The translations under genes were made by a program, and so were the position numbers. A stretch of DNA of 64,000 nucleotides from Takifugu bimaculatus (lineage: Eukaryota; Chordata; Actinopteri; Tetraodontiformes; Tetraodontidae). Numbering within the stretch: the stretch's first letter is position 1; each line of letters starts with the position of its first letter. Location: positions 981,310-1,045,309 of the forward strand of contig CP034981.1 of NCBI GenBank assembly GCA_004026145.2, given 5' to 3'. Below the pieces are notes generated by a model. The model made no database searches, was not told the DNA's origin, and worked only from the letters and a program-made list of their open reading frames with translations. This document shows, one piece after another, positions 50,993 through 62,780 of the stretch.

Positions 50993-53988
50993 ATCATCCC
51001 TGGGGTGTTGCACAGGCACCCAGGACTTGTTATAATGAATCTGTCCTGCTGTAATCCGGATTAGATTAGGCTGAACATCTCAAACTCATTATCTTCAGCG
51101 TCTCAGGCCAACAATGTTTTGTCCTTGGTTCAACAGAACTGAGGATGTTTATTAGTCATTTATTTATATCATGATTTGTTTCAAAATGTTGGAGAATTGA
51201 TTCCATTTCTCCCCATTCGCTCCATCGGATTCAGATGGATTATGTTGCTTCAGGATGAGGCGCTGGGAGCGGAACCCTCTCCAGAACTGCTGCTTCCAAC
51301 ACTTCCTTTTCTAATAGAACTGAACCAAAATTAGACCAAAATCTAATAATGTCAATAAGATTAATGCAAGTTGCCACCTTTGCCACCATCTAGTGAATGT
51401 ACTGGCGGGGTTCTGTACTGGTGGGGTTCTGTACTGGTGGGTTTCTGTGCTGGTGGGGTTCTGTACTGGTGGGTTTCTGTACTGGTGGGGTTCTGTACTG
51501 GTGGGTTTCTGTACTGGTGGGGTTCTGTGCTGGTGGGGTTCTGTACTGGTGGGTTTCTGTACTGGTGGGGTTCTGTGCTGGTGGAGTTCTGTACTGGTGG
51601 GTTTCTGTACTGGTGGGGTTCTGTACTGGTGGGTTTCTGTACTGGTGGGGTTCTGTGCTGGTGGAGTTCTGTACTGGCGGGGTTCTGTACTGGTGGGGTT
51701 CTGTACTGGCGGGGTTCTGTACTGGTGGGGTTCTGTACTGGTGGGGTTCTGTACTGGTGGGTTTCTGTACTGGTGGGGGTTCTGTGCTGGTGGGGTTCTG
51801 TGCTGGTGGAGTTCTGTACTGCGGGGTTCTGTTACTGGTGGGGTTCTGTACTGGCGGGGTTCTGTACTGGTGGGGTTCTGTGCTGGTGGAGTTCTGTACT
51901 GGCGGGGTTCTGTACTGGTGGGTTCTGTACTGGTGGGGTTCTGTACTGGTGGGGTTCTGTACTGGCGGGGTTCTGTACTGGTGGGGTTCTGTACTGGTGG
52001 GGTTCTGTACTGGTGGGGTTCTGTACTGGTGGGGTTCTGTACTGGTGGGGTTCTGTACCACCCTCTGAGGCTCAGCTGACGAGTTTCAAAATAAGTGCAT
52101 GATGTTTTTCAGTTTTGGCTCCTGTTAGATTAGTTCCTCCCCCCCAACCTCGGCTGGTTAAGGTGACCCATCCTGAGTCTGTTCTTCTCCAGGAATGGAT
52201 CTGTCCATTGGCCAGGAGAGGAGAGCCCCGGTCACCCCGTCCTCGTCATCCCGTTACCACCGCCGACGCTCCTCTGGCGCCAGAGACGAGCGTTACCGAT
52301 CAGGTAGGGGACACTAATGAAATCACGAGCCAGCACCCATCAGCCTGGTAAACTGTTTGTCACATCTGCTGTCACGTTCCTCCAGATGTGCACACTGAGG
52401 CGGTGCAAGCAGCCCTGGCCAAGCACAAAGAGAGGAAGATGGCCGTGCCGATGCCTTCCAAACGGCGCTCGCTGGTGGTCCAGACCTCCATGGATGCCTA
52501 CACACCACCAGGTACACGAGCAGATGAGGCCGTCAGCACCTTTACATTCAGTTGAGTCCAGCGCTGCTCAAAATGCGACTTTGGCATGTTTGGGTCTGCC
52601 TCCTCCTTGGCGCGTTGGTGTAGAGACACCAAAGTTTCTCAGAATCTGGCTAAATTAGGGGAATGTAATTTTCTTGTAATTAGCCCGGGGGGGGGGGGGG
52701 GGGGGCAAAGATATATTTGTTTTCAAGGCCTTGAAATCCAATTGTAACTAATAGGGGAGGCCTGGAAAATCCTGGAATTTAACCCCAGGTTTGGTGGCCC
52801 GTAGCTCCAGCATAAATTCGCCTAAAAAGAAAACTTTAAAACGTAGCCACAAAGGTCCTGAGTCAGTATGTAAGTAAAATATAAAAGTTTCTGTGTCAAG
52901 AAATGCCCCAATGGGAGGGGGGGAGGGGGGGCATTTTACAGTTATTTGAAAATTTCTCAAACAAATCGCCATAACTCTGTGCCAGAAGCTCCTCAATTGA
53001 TAAAAAAATACATCATTTTGTAGCCACAAGCCTCGACTAACTTGCAAACATCAGTTTAAAGACGTTAAATTAACCAGCGTCCCGTAAAACGAGCTAAAGC
53101 GCCGACTGGTCCGCTCAAATCTAACAGAGCGGGGGAAGCGGCTCAGGACTGACAAAAGCTTCGTGTTTCACTCTTCTCCGTCACGTCACTGGGTAAGCTA
53201 AAATTATAAAACTTCACACCGATGTATTTCAAAGTCTTGTGGTTCTAACGAGCCCGGACTCGATAGAATTCGACTGCGTTAAGCAGTAAATATCGGCGTC
53301 TGAAAATGGGTGGTTTTGATCGCGAATCTGCGTGTGGGGGGAGGGGTGGAGCAGCTCACAGCCAGTGGGTATGGGAGGCGCCGCGTAACGACATGGGCGC
53401 CACGCAACAACATGGGGCGCCGCGCAACGACATGCCGCTCAATTACCTTGGTGGGTTGGTAATAGGCAGACATGGGGGAGGGAAGGGACCGGGCATAGGG
53501 GGAGGCACACCCTCAGAATTTCTGCGGAAGTTGGTAGTTGGTACTTATTCTTTGGCTCAAATGTTTTTGTGCATTTCCTGATTTGTGTTTCTTTGTCTAC
53601 TGTTATGGTCCTGATCCTCAGTTTATAGTTGTTTTTAATGCTCCTATCCAGATACCTCCTCATGCTCAGAGGGGGAGGGACAGGGTGAAGGTGGTGAAGA
53701 GGAGGGTGGACATGGTGAAGAGGAGGATGGAGGGAGGAGACGGCGGCACCATATCTAGCCAGGAGGGTAGCATTAGCATGGGACACTGGATAAGCAGGGC
53801 CATTCATGGAACTTCCTCCACCACCACCACCACCACGTCCTCCACAGCATCCTCGTCCTCCTCCTCTACACACAGTGGTGGCAGTGGGCCAGCTGGCAGC
53901 AAGATGGCAGATGTCCTCGCTCAACACGTCCAGATCACCTCTCAGCGTTTCCCCCGCCATCACCACCATCACCATCGGCATAAAACAG
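50784..53988 (+). CDS. dip2c: Disco-interacting protein 2 C, N-terminal coding exons (partial)
   Basis: Exons 50784-50854 (DITQKGYEKKRSKLIGAFF), 52193-52303 (RRAPVTPSSSSRYHRRRSS), 52386-52511 (HTEAVQAALAKHKERKMAV, RSLVVQTSMDAYTPP) and 53652-53988 (GHWISRAIHGTS, Ser/Thr-rich, SKMADVLAQ). They follow the order of the DMAP1-binding N-terminal part of vertebrate DIP2; wording is closest to DIP2C. The full protein goes on with two adenylate-forming domains, absent here. The first coding exon is upstream, perhaps in or beyond the gap. The last exon changes frame in a G-rich stretch near 53700-53735, again a likely one-base error. Confidence 0.85.
50933..50984. repeat. (GT)n microsatellite
   Basis: Long pure GT run in the dip2c intron after exon 50784-50854. 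Confidence 0.95.
51398..52060. repeat. 17-bp minisatellite, dip2c intron
   Basis: About 39 units of GTTCTGTACTGGTGGGG with few variants. 17 is not a multiple of three and the unit lacks stops, so all three forward frames and one reverse frame are open for over 220 codons. Confidence 0.95.
52512..53651. other. dip2c intron
   Basis: Poly-G at 52686-52706 and a GGGAGGGG stretch near 52912-52930. A CG-rich patch with repeated GCGCCGCGCAACGACATG-like units lies at 53375-53435. No exon. Confidence 0.5.
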
Positions 53989-56439
53989 GTCAGAGATCAC
54001 AGTTCTGCGGTGTGGAAGTGTGCAGCGCCACAAATCGCTTTGTTATCAGTGAGGTGGCTGCTGAAAGCCGCGTCTGCCCGTCTGACTCTTGCCCCTCCCC
54101 CATAAAACTCCTGAGACGTGTTGCTGAAGGGAGGAAAGTTTACTGTTTACAATGTGTCACCAAGCCTAAAGGACAATTCCTGGCAAATTCAGTAGGGGAC
54201 AATAGCGTGGACACCAGAGATCATCGTGGGAAGAATAAAATATACAAATAATTGAAATGGATAGATTAACTGTCAATGAACTTAAACAATTTTTTCGCAT
54301 TTCCCCATTTAAAATACAAGGGGAGAAGTACGGTGAGGCAGAATGTGTGTGTATCTAAGATATTACAGATGGAAGTCGCAATATGTGGAAAAATAAGCTG
54401 CTTTGTTTTTAATTGGTCAGTGGTCATTTACAATTGAAGTCAAGCATTTTGGCCACGTTAACATGTGGACCAACGGTACGTGCTTACAATTATCAAGGCC
54501 AGTGCTCGCCCATGTTATCTGGTTTCCCCCGTCTTTGCTTTTATTCCAGAGCCAATTGCTGCTTTTTTTCATTGCGATTGACAATTTCTTGACTGCACGT
54601 TGGAGGGGGCGACGTTCCACCCCGATTGTTCGATGTTGTGATGAATCCCCTGTACTGCCCTTCTACAGGGAAAATCCTGAGCTTGCAGCCATTTTGGGCA
54701 ACTTTAGTCCACTTTTGTTGACCAGTCGTGAGCTTTCAGCTGAATGCTTCCACCTTCAGGTGTTGCCCCTTGGGTGAGACTTGTGCGTCCCGTTATGTTT
54801 TAATGAGGCAGGTGCCTGACAAGCAGATCAAATGGGATCTTTGCTGAACTACTTCAAATTTTGGGGTGTGGGTAGAGGGTCCTAAGTGATTTCATATGAT
54901 TTCCCATCACATCGACAACTTCTGTCATATCACTGAAGTTTTTGTCTGGGTCTTTTTCCTATTCCAAGTCATGAGTGTTGATGGAATCATAACATGCAGT
55001 TCAGTTTGCCGCAACTTTTGACAACAATTAAACTTTTGACAAGTTTAATTGGGATTTTACAATTATTGATCCATTTGCCTTGAGTTTTCCAGTGTTTTTT
55101 TTCAGGCTGTTTGCTTTTCTTGCTATGTTGGAGTTTCATTTAGTGAGACGCTCACTGACAAATACATTTGTTTCTTTCCGTCTCTTTCCCCGATTCAAAA
55201 GCGCAATGTTATATCTTATGTTCACAAATCTCATGATCATGGCTTGTGTGTGAGGGGCATTCCTCCATGACAGGATGGAAGGGTGGCAGGAATGATGGAT
55301 TGATGTGGGAAAGAAGTGATTCTGCTTGAGGTACCCTCTGAGTGTTGTGCCAAAAACACTGAAGAAAATCTTGCCCTCTACATTCTGAAAGTATATTTGT
55401 CAGAACTACTCAATGGGGGATGGTTTAATTGGGATCAACACTCCCCTGCTTGTTGCCAAGATTTGGGAATGATCTGCTTTTCACACAGTTTTTCCACTGA
55501 AGTTTTAGAACATCCAGAGCATTCTGGTAGGCACTCTGTGGACCACATAGGGCACACAGTCAACCCCCGACATCATCAAATGGAAACACTAATAACAGTA
55601 CAACAGGACACCAAGCAGATTATCGCACTGAAGACAGTTTAGCGGTGTCTTAAAACCACAAGTAGAAACAGGAAAGTGACCTGTTGTCTCACTGCTCATA
55701 CTTCTGTCACCATGTCACCAATGCACGTACTGAAGCTGACATTGTTACCATGACAACCAATCTGGATAGAATCTGATTTGATCACTTGCAAATAGTAGTG
55801 CGGTTACTCGAGCTTCAAGATGAGATTTGAGCAACAAATCGGATTTGCCTGCAGTTCAAAAAGGGTTGTTCACCTCTCTGAGGTCTGGAGGGCTGGTGTC
55901 AAACTGATGTCCTTGTTTCAGCAAGGACAATTAGGGGTTTCGTTTATCGGCGTTAAGCCCAGCCAGCACAAAAACACAACTTGACTGCCTTAAAGTTTTC
56001 AGCAGTGCACAAGATATTGTTTCTGTGCGGGGCAATGACCTCATATTGATGGTCTGATCTCTCAAGAACAACCTTGAAAATCACCAGCAAAAATGGGCAA
56101 AAATTTACCTTTCAGGGTTACGGGGAGGGTGCGGGAGCCTATCCCAGCTTCAGACTGTATATATGTGAGATTTATGGTTTTTATTTATAAAGTGTGTGTA
56201 TACGTGTGAGTGCACCTAGCATAAAGGAAAATAGTACAGTCTTAGAAGAGTAAAAAGTAACAGAAAATGAGTGAGATGGAATTGCTTTTGATAATTATTC
56301 TTCTCTGACACTTCTCTAAGTGGAGTTTTGACACCAGCAGTAATAAATGACTATTTCAGGATGGTGTGTCAGAGAGCCGACAAAGCGAGTGTACTCATCA
56401 TCAAAAAATCAATTAATAAAACAATGCCAAAATAGGGAA
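53989..56439. other. dip2c intron, no genes recognised
   Basis: Mostly AT-rich. A piece at 56105-56160 (GGGTTACGGGGAGGGTGCGG, CCTATCCCAGC) resembles the tail of a dispersed fish repeat. Open frames at 54403 and 55316 have no homology I can see. Confidence 0.45.
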
Positions 56440-57200
56440 TTATGTTCATACACTATCTTCAATGACTTTGTCCATTGAGATAAGTTCTGAAATCTTTAAA
56501 ATGATATTTGGCTGTAAAAATTAAAACTGTTTAACAAGTGAAAACAATGCCAAAATAAGAAATTAAGAGTTTCTGTTATAACCTCAGAGATATAATTGTG
56601 TTCTTTAAAAATAATTCTCAGGATCGAGTTAAAGCTACAGATTAATGATTATGCTGACTATGAGAATTGACACAAAGTGGAGTTTTATTAAAAGCAGCCA
56701 GAAGAACCTTCCAGAAGGACAACCATTTCTGCCGCGCTCCCTCAATCAGGCTTGTATGTTAGAGTAGCCAGACAAAAGCCACACCTGAGGAAAAGGCATG
56801 AGAAAGCAAATTATCTGGTTTAATGAAACCAAAATTGAACTCTTTGGTTAAAAGGCTTTGATGAATGCAATTGCTTAAACTTGCTTTGAGATGCTAAACC
56901 TTTTATTGAGATGCTAAACCTTATTGCTTTGATTCGTCAAAATAAAACCATTTAATAAAACAGTGCAATGGTACAGTTATTATATTAGTTACAGACAAAT
57001 TATTGTTTAAAATAATTAACAACCATTAACAAAATGAGCAAAACACCACAAGTAAGGGAATTTGTCCTGAACAATATTCACCCACTCGTTCAGGTCATTC
57101 CTGGAAAGAACAACGGTAGAACAGTTAAAGCTACAAATTAATGATTTTGATGACTATGAGAATTGGCACAAAGTGGAGTTTAATTAAAAGCAGCCATTGT
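56440..57200 (+). pseudogene. Deleted remnants of the novel-gene unit
   Basis: 56440-56695 equals the downstream flank of the intact units (as at 59875-60125). It jumps directly to a Tc1/upstream region (56697-57033), then an ATG at 57034 and about 30 codons of the ORF (MSKTPQVREFVLNN). After GTAGAACAGT it jumps again into downstream flank (57117-57200). Two internal deletions of a former unit or two units explain this. Confidence 0.8.
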
Positions 57201-57654
57201 GAAAATGAATAAATCTTAATAAAATTTGTTTTTATATTGAGGCTTTTTAGTTGTAATTGTCTTCCGAGTTCACATAATATTACTGAATATGACTGATGTC
57301 AATGTAGTTAAAAGACATTTAAATTAACGGGACACTGAAAACATGTTGCGTCCTGTTCAAAACTATACTGTTAAGGTTTTGGGTTTTTACAGGACCCAAA
57401 AGCAGGCAAAACGCAGTGTAAAACTTCAAAAACAAGTCTTTATTCAAGAGCAAATTTAACTGGCAGTCCTCCTGGACCGCAGGGAATCACTTGGTGATGT
57501 TATATTTATGCATTCAGTTGATTGGACATGATATGGAAACAATACACCCATCTATGGCTGGCAGAGTGCAATCCCAGTCGTGGACTCCAAGGAATTGTCT
57601 GAGTGTCCCTAGGTACAGATTATGTCAGAGGGTAAGAGGAAAGTGGAACCGTTG

Positions 57655-57930
57655 AGGCACTTTCAAGAACTGGCCGCCAGACAATCTGAGCATTCGCAGT
57701 AGAAGGACCTTGGTCAGGGAGGAGACTAACCACCTGACGGTTGCTGAAACAGAACTCCAGCATTGTGGTGGGGAGACAGAACCTTCCAGAAGGACAACCA
57801 TTTCTGCCGCTCTCCCTCAATCAGGCTTGTATGTTAGAGTAGCCAGACAAAAGCCACACCTGAGGAAAAGGCATGAGAAAGCAAATTATCTGGTTTAATG
57901 AAACCAAAATTGAACTCTTTGGTTAAAAGG
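57655..57930 (+). mobile_element. Tc1/mariner transposase fragment, unit 1
   Basis: Degenerate piece of a fish Tc1 transposase: FQELAARQSE, REETNHLTVAE, RTTISAALPQSGLYVRVARQ and KPHLRKRHEKA, then NELFG-like codons. No catalytic DDE part. The same fragment is at 60587-60860 and, in part, at 56697-56850. Confidence 0.75.
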
Positions 57931-58088
57931 CTTTGATGAATGCAATTGCTTCAACTTGCTTTGAGATGCTAAACCTTATTGCTTTGATTCGTCAAAATAA
58001 AACCATTTAATAAAACAATGCAATGGTACAGTTATTATATTAGTTACAGACAAATTATTGTTTAAAATAATTAACAACCATTAACAAA

Positions 58089-59821
58089 ATGAGCAAAACA
58101 CCACACGTAAGGGAATTTGTTCTGAACAATATTCACCCACTCGTTCAGTCATTCCTGGAAAGAACAACGGTAGAACAGTGGGAGTCCTTTGTTCTTGGTC
58201 GTCCTGACGATGCCACAACAATTTTAGTGGCAGAGTTGGTTCTAGAAATCATCGCAGCTCTGTCCACCTCCGTTTTAACAACTTTGAGGTCGAAGACACA
58301 TACGTCTGAGGAGCGCGTCCTGACTAAGCTGAAAAAGACTCTTCCTCGGGTATTATCAAAAGCTTTGGGAATTCAAGAGGAAGAAGACAATGATGAATTA
58401 AAGACCTTGACGGACACAATTCAGAAGGAGGTCAAAGAAAACTTGAGCTCTTCACGCGCCATCTGTAAAAAAGGTACCTCCATCCGGCGAATCACCCCGA
58501 CCTCCAGAATCAATGTCATGATTGTCCAATTTGTGGAGCTTTTCAAAAAGTTTTCAAATAAGATCAGGACTTTTATTGGCCCTCGTCCACATAAAATTAG
58601 TAATGAACGTTTTCCAAGTTCGAGAGATCTTTTACTTGATGAGGACATCAAATCGCCCATTGCGGAGGGGATCAGGAGGGAAATGAACTATGAGTTTCAG
58701 GACATCTTCAGGCCTCTGATGGCAGGTCTTCCAGGAGCTAAATGTAAGGAGTTACATCATGAAATATCGGAGGAGATTAAGATTGCGGCTAAAGAAATAA
58801 GCACCTTGTCTAAGAAGAGCCCAGAAACAATTGATGTCAAACCTGTAGGAAGAAAAATCGAATCGTTTTTCGCCAAGTGTTTTGCCAAAGTTAGCCTAAT
58901 GCGGATATTTGCCAAGTTGAAGATAAAACATCCCATGCTGCAGGCTGAAGCCAAGAGTGAGTCAGTAGAGACGATACTGGAGAAACTTTCAGCTCGGTTA
59001 ATAGATAAGGAAGATGACGAGGCTCAACGTGAGGATGCCTTAGTCCAGGTGTTCACAGACTTGTCTGGGAACAAGGTCTTGGAATTCAACCAAGAACTGA
59101 GTAATGAAATTTACCGCCACTCGGTACCAGAAGCTGCTCCTCCCTCAGTTGAGAGGAAGGTTCAGAGTGAAGTCCATGCAGACATTAGGAGCAAAGCTTG
59201 GGTCTTTATGGCTTTAATGAACTGGTACCTGAAGACTCAGGTAAACTGGGTCATTGACAGGGTGATGGTGCCTTATGTGGACCAATCTGAGAGGAACAAG
59301 TTGCCAACACCAGTCAATAGTGATGAAGACATTGCTCACCAGGAGGCACAGCGAGCTAAAAACAAATCGTATTTAAAGTTTGTCATCCAGAAGGTCGTTT
59401 ACACGGTGTGCTCGGATGCAAAGATGCTGCCAGCAACAATCTCTGATTTAATCAGCAACCTGGTAGAAATCATCTGGGAAAAAGTCAAAGATAAGCAGTT
59501 TTACACAGACTCTGAAGTCTTTAAGAATCTGGAGAAGAACATTAAGAAGCTGCTCTACAAAGTGTTGGGCTCCCCCGAAAAGGTTATCTTTTAATCAAGT
59601 GTGGCGATCCAGTCGTTGTTGAACAAATCATGTTGATCATCAACAAGCGCATGCTATCACCGCGTAAAAAGAAAAGTGTGATCTGTAAGCTTTTCTCCTC
59701 GCTGTGCAGTGCAATTTCCAGGGCTTTCAAAGCGAAGAACAACTTTATAGTGCGTCACGCACTAACTAAACCTCATCCTCATGATCAAGACGCAATTTTC
59801 ATGGAATTCTTTGGATATCAA
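58089..59821 (+). CDS. Novel intronless ORF, copy 1 (one-base frameshift)
   Basis: 501 codons from MSKTPHVREF to a stop at 59592-59594. Compared with copy 2, a T is missing from the run at about 59588-59591; restoring frame continues homology to the TGA at 59821. I do not recognise the family. The predicted protein is mostly helical and charged, with no signal peptide or clear membrane span. The first 70 residues (EQWESFVLGRPDDATTIL) and the block ALVQVFTDLSGNKVLEFNQ…AWVFMALMNWYLKT are almost invariant between copies, while residues about 125-290 differ. The array follows the visible dip2c exons on the same strand and may sit in a dip2c intron. Confidence 0.75.
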
Positions 59822-60586
59822 TGACAATGAATATCTGGAGGAACTATCCAAAAGTAAATGAACCCATCTTTGTTCATACACTATCTTCAATGACTTTGTC
59901 CATTGAGATAAGTTCTGAAATCTATAAAATGATATTTGGCTGTAAAAATTAAAACTGTTTAACAAGTGAAAACAATGCCAAAATAAGAAATTAAGAGTTT
60001 CTGTTATAACCTCAGAGATATAATTGTGTTCTTTAAAAATAATTCACAGGATCTAGTTAAAGCTACAAATTAATGATTATGATGACTATGAGAATTGGCA
60101 CAAAGTGGAGTTTAATTAAAAGCAGCCATTGTGAAAATGAATAAATCTTAATAAAATTTGTTTTTATATTGAGGCTTTTTAGTTGTAATTGTCTTCCGAG
60201 TTCACATAATATTACTGAATATGACTGATGTCAATGTAGTTAAAAGACATTTAAATTAGCGGGACACTGAAAACATGTTGCGTCCTGTTCAAAACTATAC
60301 TGTTAAGGTTTTGGGTTTTTACAGGACCCAAAAGCAGGCAAAACGCAGTGTAAAACTTCAAAAACAAGTCTTTATTCAAGAGCAAATTTAACTGGCAGTC
60401 CTCCTGGACCGCAGGGAATCACTCGGTGATGTTATATTTATGCATTCAGTTGATTGGACATGATATGGAAACAATACACCCATCTATGGCTGGCAGAGTG
60501 CAATCCCAGTCGTGGACTCCAAGGAATTGTCTGAGTGTCCCTAGGTACAGATTATGTCAGAGGGTAAGAGGAAAGTGGAACCGTTG

Positions 60587-60860
60587 AGGCACTTTCAAGA
60601 ACTGGCCGCCAGACAATCTGAGCATTCGCAGTAGAAGGACCTTGGTCAGGGAGGAGACTAACCACCTGACGGTTGCTGAAACAGAACTCCAGCATTGTGG
60701 TGGGGAGACAGAACCTTCCAGAAGGACAACCATTTCTGCCGCTCTCCCTCAATCAGGCTTGTATGTTAGAGTAGCCAGACAAAAGCCACACCTGAGGAAA
60801 AGGCATGAGAAAGCAAATTATCTGGTTTAATGAAACTAAAATTGAACTCTTTGGTTAAAA
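60587..60860 (+). mobile_element. Tc1/mariner transposase fragment, unit 2
   Basis: Nearly identical to 57655-57930. It lies the same distance upstream of its ORF, so it was copied with the gene. Confidence 0.75.
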
Positions 60861-61040
60861 GGCTTTGATGAATGCAATTGCTTAAACTTGCTTTGAGATG
60901 CTAAACCTTTTATTGAGATGCTAAACCTTATTGCTTTGATTCGTCAAAATAAAACCATTTAATAAAACAGTGCAATGGTACAGTTATTATATTAGTTACA
61001 GACAAATTATTGTTTAAAATAATTAACAACCATTAACAAA

Positions 61041-62780
61041 ATGAGCAAAACACCACACGTAAGGGAATTTGTCCTGAACAATATTCACGCACTCGTTCAG
61101 TCATTCCTGGAAAGAACAACGGTAGAACAGTGGGAGTCCTTTGTTCTTGGTCGTCCTGACGATGCCACAACAATTTTAGTGGCAGAGTTGGTTCTAGAAA
61201 TCATCGCAGCTCTGTCCACCTCCGTTTTAACAACTTTGAGGTCTGAGACACATACGTCTGAGGAGCGCGTCCTGACTAAGCTGAAAAAGACTCTTCCTGG
61301 GGTATTATCAAAAGCTTTAGGGATTCAAGAGGAAGAAGACAATGATGAATTAAAGACCTTGACGGACACAATTCAGAAGGAGGTCAGAGAAAACTTGAGC
61401 TCTTCACGTGCCAGCAGTGAAAAAGGTACCCCCAACCAGAGAATCACCCCGACCTCCAGAATCAATGTCATGATTGTCCAATTTGTGGAGCTTTTCAAAA
61501 GTTTTTCAGAAAAGATTAGGACTTTTATTGGCCCTCGTCCACATAAAACCAATGTTGACCGTATCCCAAGGTCAGAAGGCTTACTTCTCGAGAACAATAT
61601 ATCACCCATTGCAGCGGGGATCAAGGAGGAAATTGACTATGAGTTTAAGGACGTCTTCAGTCCTCTGATGGCAGATCTTCCAGAAGCTGAATGTAAGGAG
61701 TTACATCATGAAATATCGGAGGAGATTGAGATTGTGGCCGTAGAAATAAGCACTGTGTCTGAGAAGAACCCAGAAACATTAGCTGTCAAACCAGCTGGGA
61801 AAAAAATCAAATCGTTTTTCACCAAGTGTTTTGCCAAAGTTTGCTTAATGCGAATATTTGCTAAGCTGAAGAAAAAACTTCCAAAGCATGAAGCCAAGAG
61901 TGAGTCAGTGGAGACGATACTGGAGAAACTTTCAACCCAGTTTCTGGATCAGGAAGATGACGAGGCTCAACGTGAGGATGCCTTAGTCCAGGTGTTCACA
62001 GACTTGTCTGGGAACAAGGTCTTGGAATTCAACCAAGAACTGAGTAATGAAATTTACCGCCACTCGGTACCAGAAGCTGCTCCTCCCTCAGTTGAGAGGG
62101 AGGTTCAGAGTGAAGTCCATGCAGACATTAGGAGCAAAGCTTGGGTCTTTATGGGTTTAATGAACTGGTACCTGAAGACTCAGGTAAACTGGGTCATTGA
62201 CAGGGTGACGGTGCCTTATGTGGACCAATCTGGGATGAACATGTTGCCAGCACCAGTCAGAAGCGATGAAGACGTACCTCGCCAGGAGGCACAAATAGCT
62301 CGCCATGAGGCTAAAAACAAATCGTATGTAAAGTTTCTCATTGAGAAGGTCGTTTTCACGGTGTGCTCGGATGCAAAGACGCTGCCAGCAACAATTTATG
62401 ATTTAATCGGGAACCTGACAGAAAAAGTGTGGGACAAAGTCAAAGATAAGCAGTTTTACACGGACTCTGAAGTCTTTAATAATCTGAAGAGGAGCATTAA
62501 GAAACTGCTCTACAAAGTGTTGGGATCCCCGCAACAGGTTGTTTTTCTCATAATATGCGAAGATCCGGCCGTCGTTGAGCAATTTATATTGATCATCAAC
62601 AAATGGCTCCTAATGCCGAGAAAAAATATAAATATGATTGGAAAGTTCTTTTCCTCGCTGGGCAATGCCCTTTACAAGGCTTTCAAATCCAAGAAGAACT
62701 TTGTATTTTGGTACGCATTAAGTAAACCTGAGCTTCAACATCAGGACTCCTTTTTCCCAGAAGACTTAATAGCTTATTGA
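61041..62780 (+). CDS. Novel intronless ORF, copy 2 (intact)
   Basis: 579 codons, MSKTPHVREF to DLIAY, no interruption. It is the complete form of the family in this window. The middle (about residues 125-290) differs from copy 1 at many positions, largely conservative, while the flanks stay almost identical. Residues 505-570 extend beyond the copy 1 frameshift and include hydrophobic VVFLIICEDPAVVEQFILII. Function unknown. No catalytic motif, zinc site or nucleotide-binding loop was seen. Such length without stops, kept in two copies, argues for a real protein. Confidence 0.78.
   Translation: MSKTPHVREFVLNNIHALVQSFLERTTVEQWESFVLGRPDDATTILVAELVLEIIAALSTSVLTTLRSETHTSEERVLTKLKKTLPGVLSKALGIQEEEDNDELKTLTDTIQKEVRENLSSSRASSEKGTPNQRITPTSRINVMIVQFVELFKSFSEKIRTFIGPRPHKTNVDRIPRSEGLLLENNISPIAAGIKEEIDYEFKDVFSPLMADLPEAECKELHHEISEEIEIVAVEISTVSEKNPETLAVKPAGKKIKSFFTKCFAKVCLMRIFAKLKKKLPKHEAKSESVETILEKLSTQFLDQEDDEAQREDALVQVFTDLSGNKVLEFNQELSNEIYRHSVPEAAPPSVEREVQSEVHADIRSKAWVFMGLMNWYLKTQVNWVIDRVTVPYVDQSGMNMLPAPVRSDEDVPRQEAQIARHEAKNKSYVKFLIEKVVFTVCSDAKTLPATIYDLIGNLTEKVWDKVKDKQFYTDSEVFNNLKRSIKKLLYKVLGSPQQVVFLIICEDPAVVEQFILIINKWLLMPRKNINMIGKFFSSLGNALYKAFKSKKNFVFWYALSKPELQHQDSFFPEDLIAY

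Larger units (their letters stand above)
57201..60170 (+). repeat. Tandem unit 1 of the novel-gene array
   Basis: About 2.95 kb, with nearly the same order and sequence as the following unit: flank, Tc1 fragment, ORF, flank. Confidence 0.88.

Noticed and set aside
51390..52061. Several ORFs over 220 codons in the 17-bp array
   Set aside because: Repeat without stop codons. No start context, no homology.
53306..53581. 91-codon ORF in a dip2c intron
   Set aside because: No homology; overlaps a CG-rich repeat-like patch.
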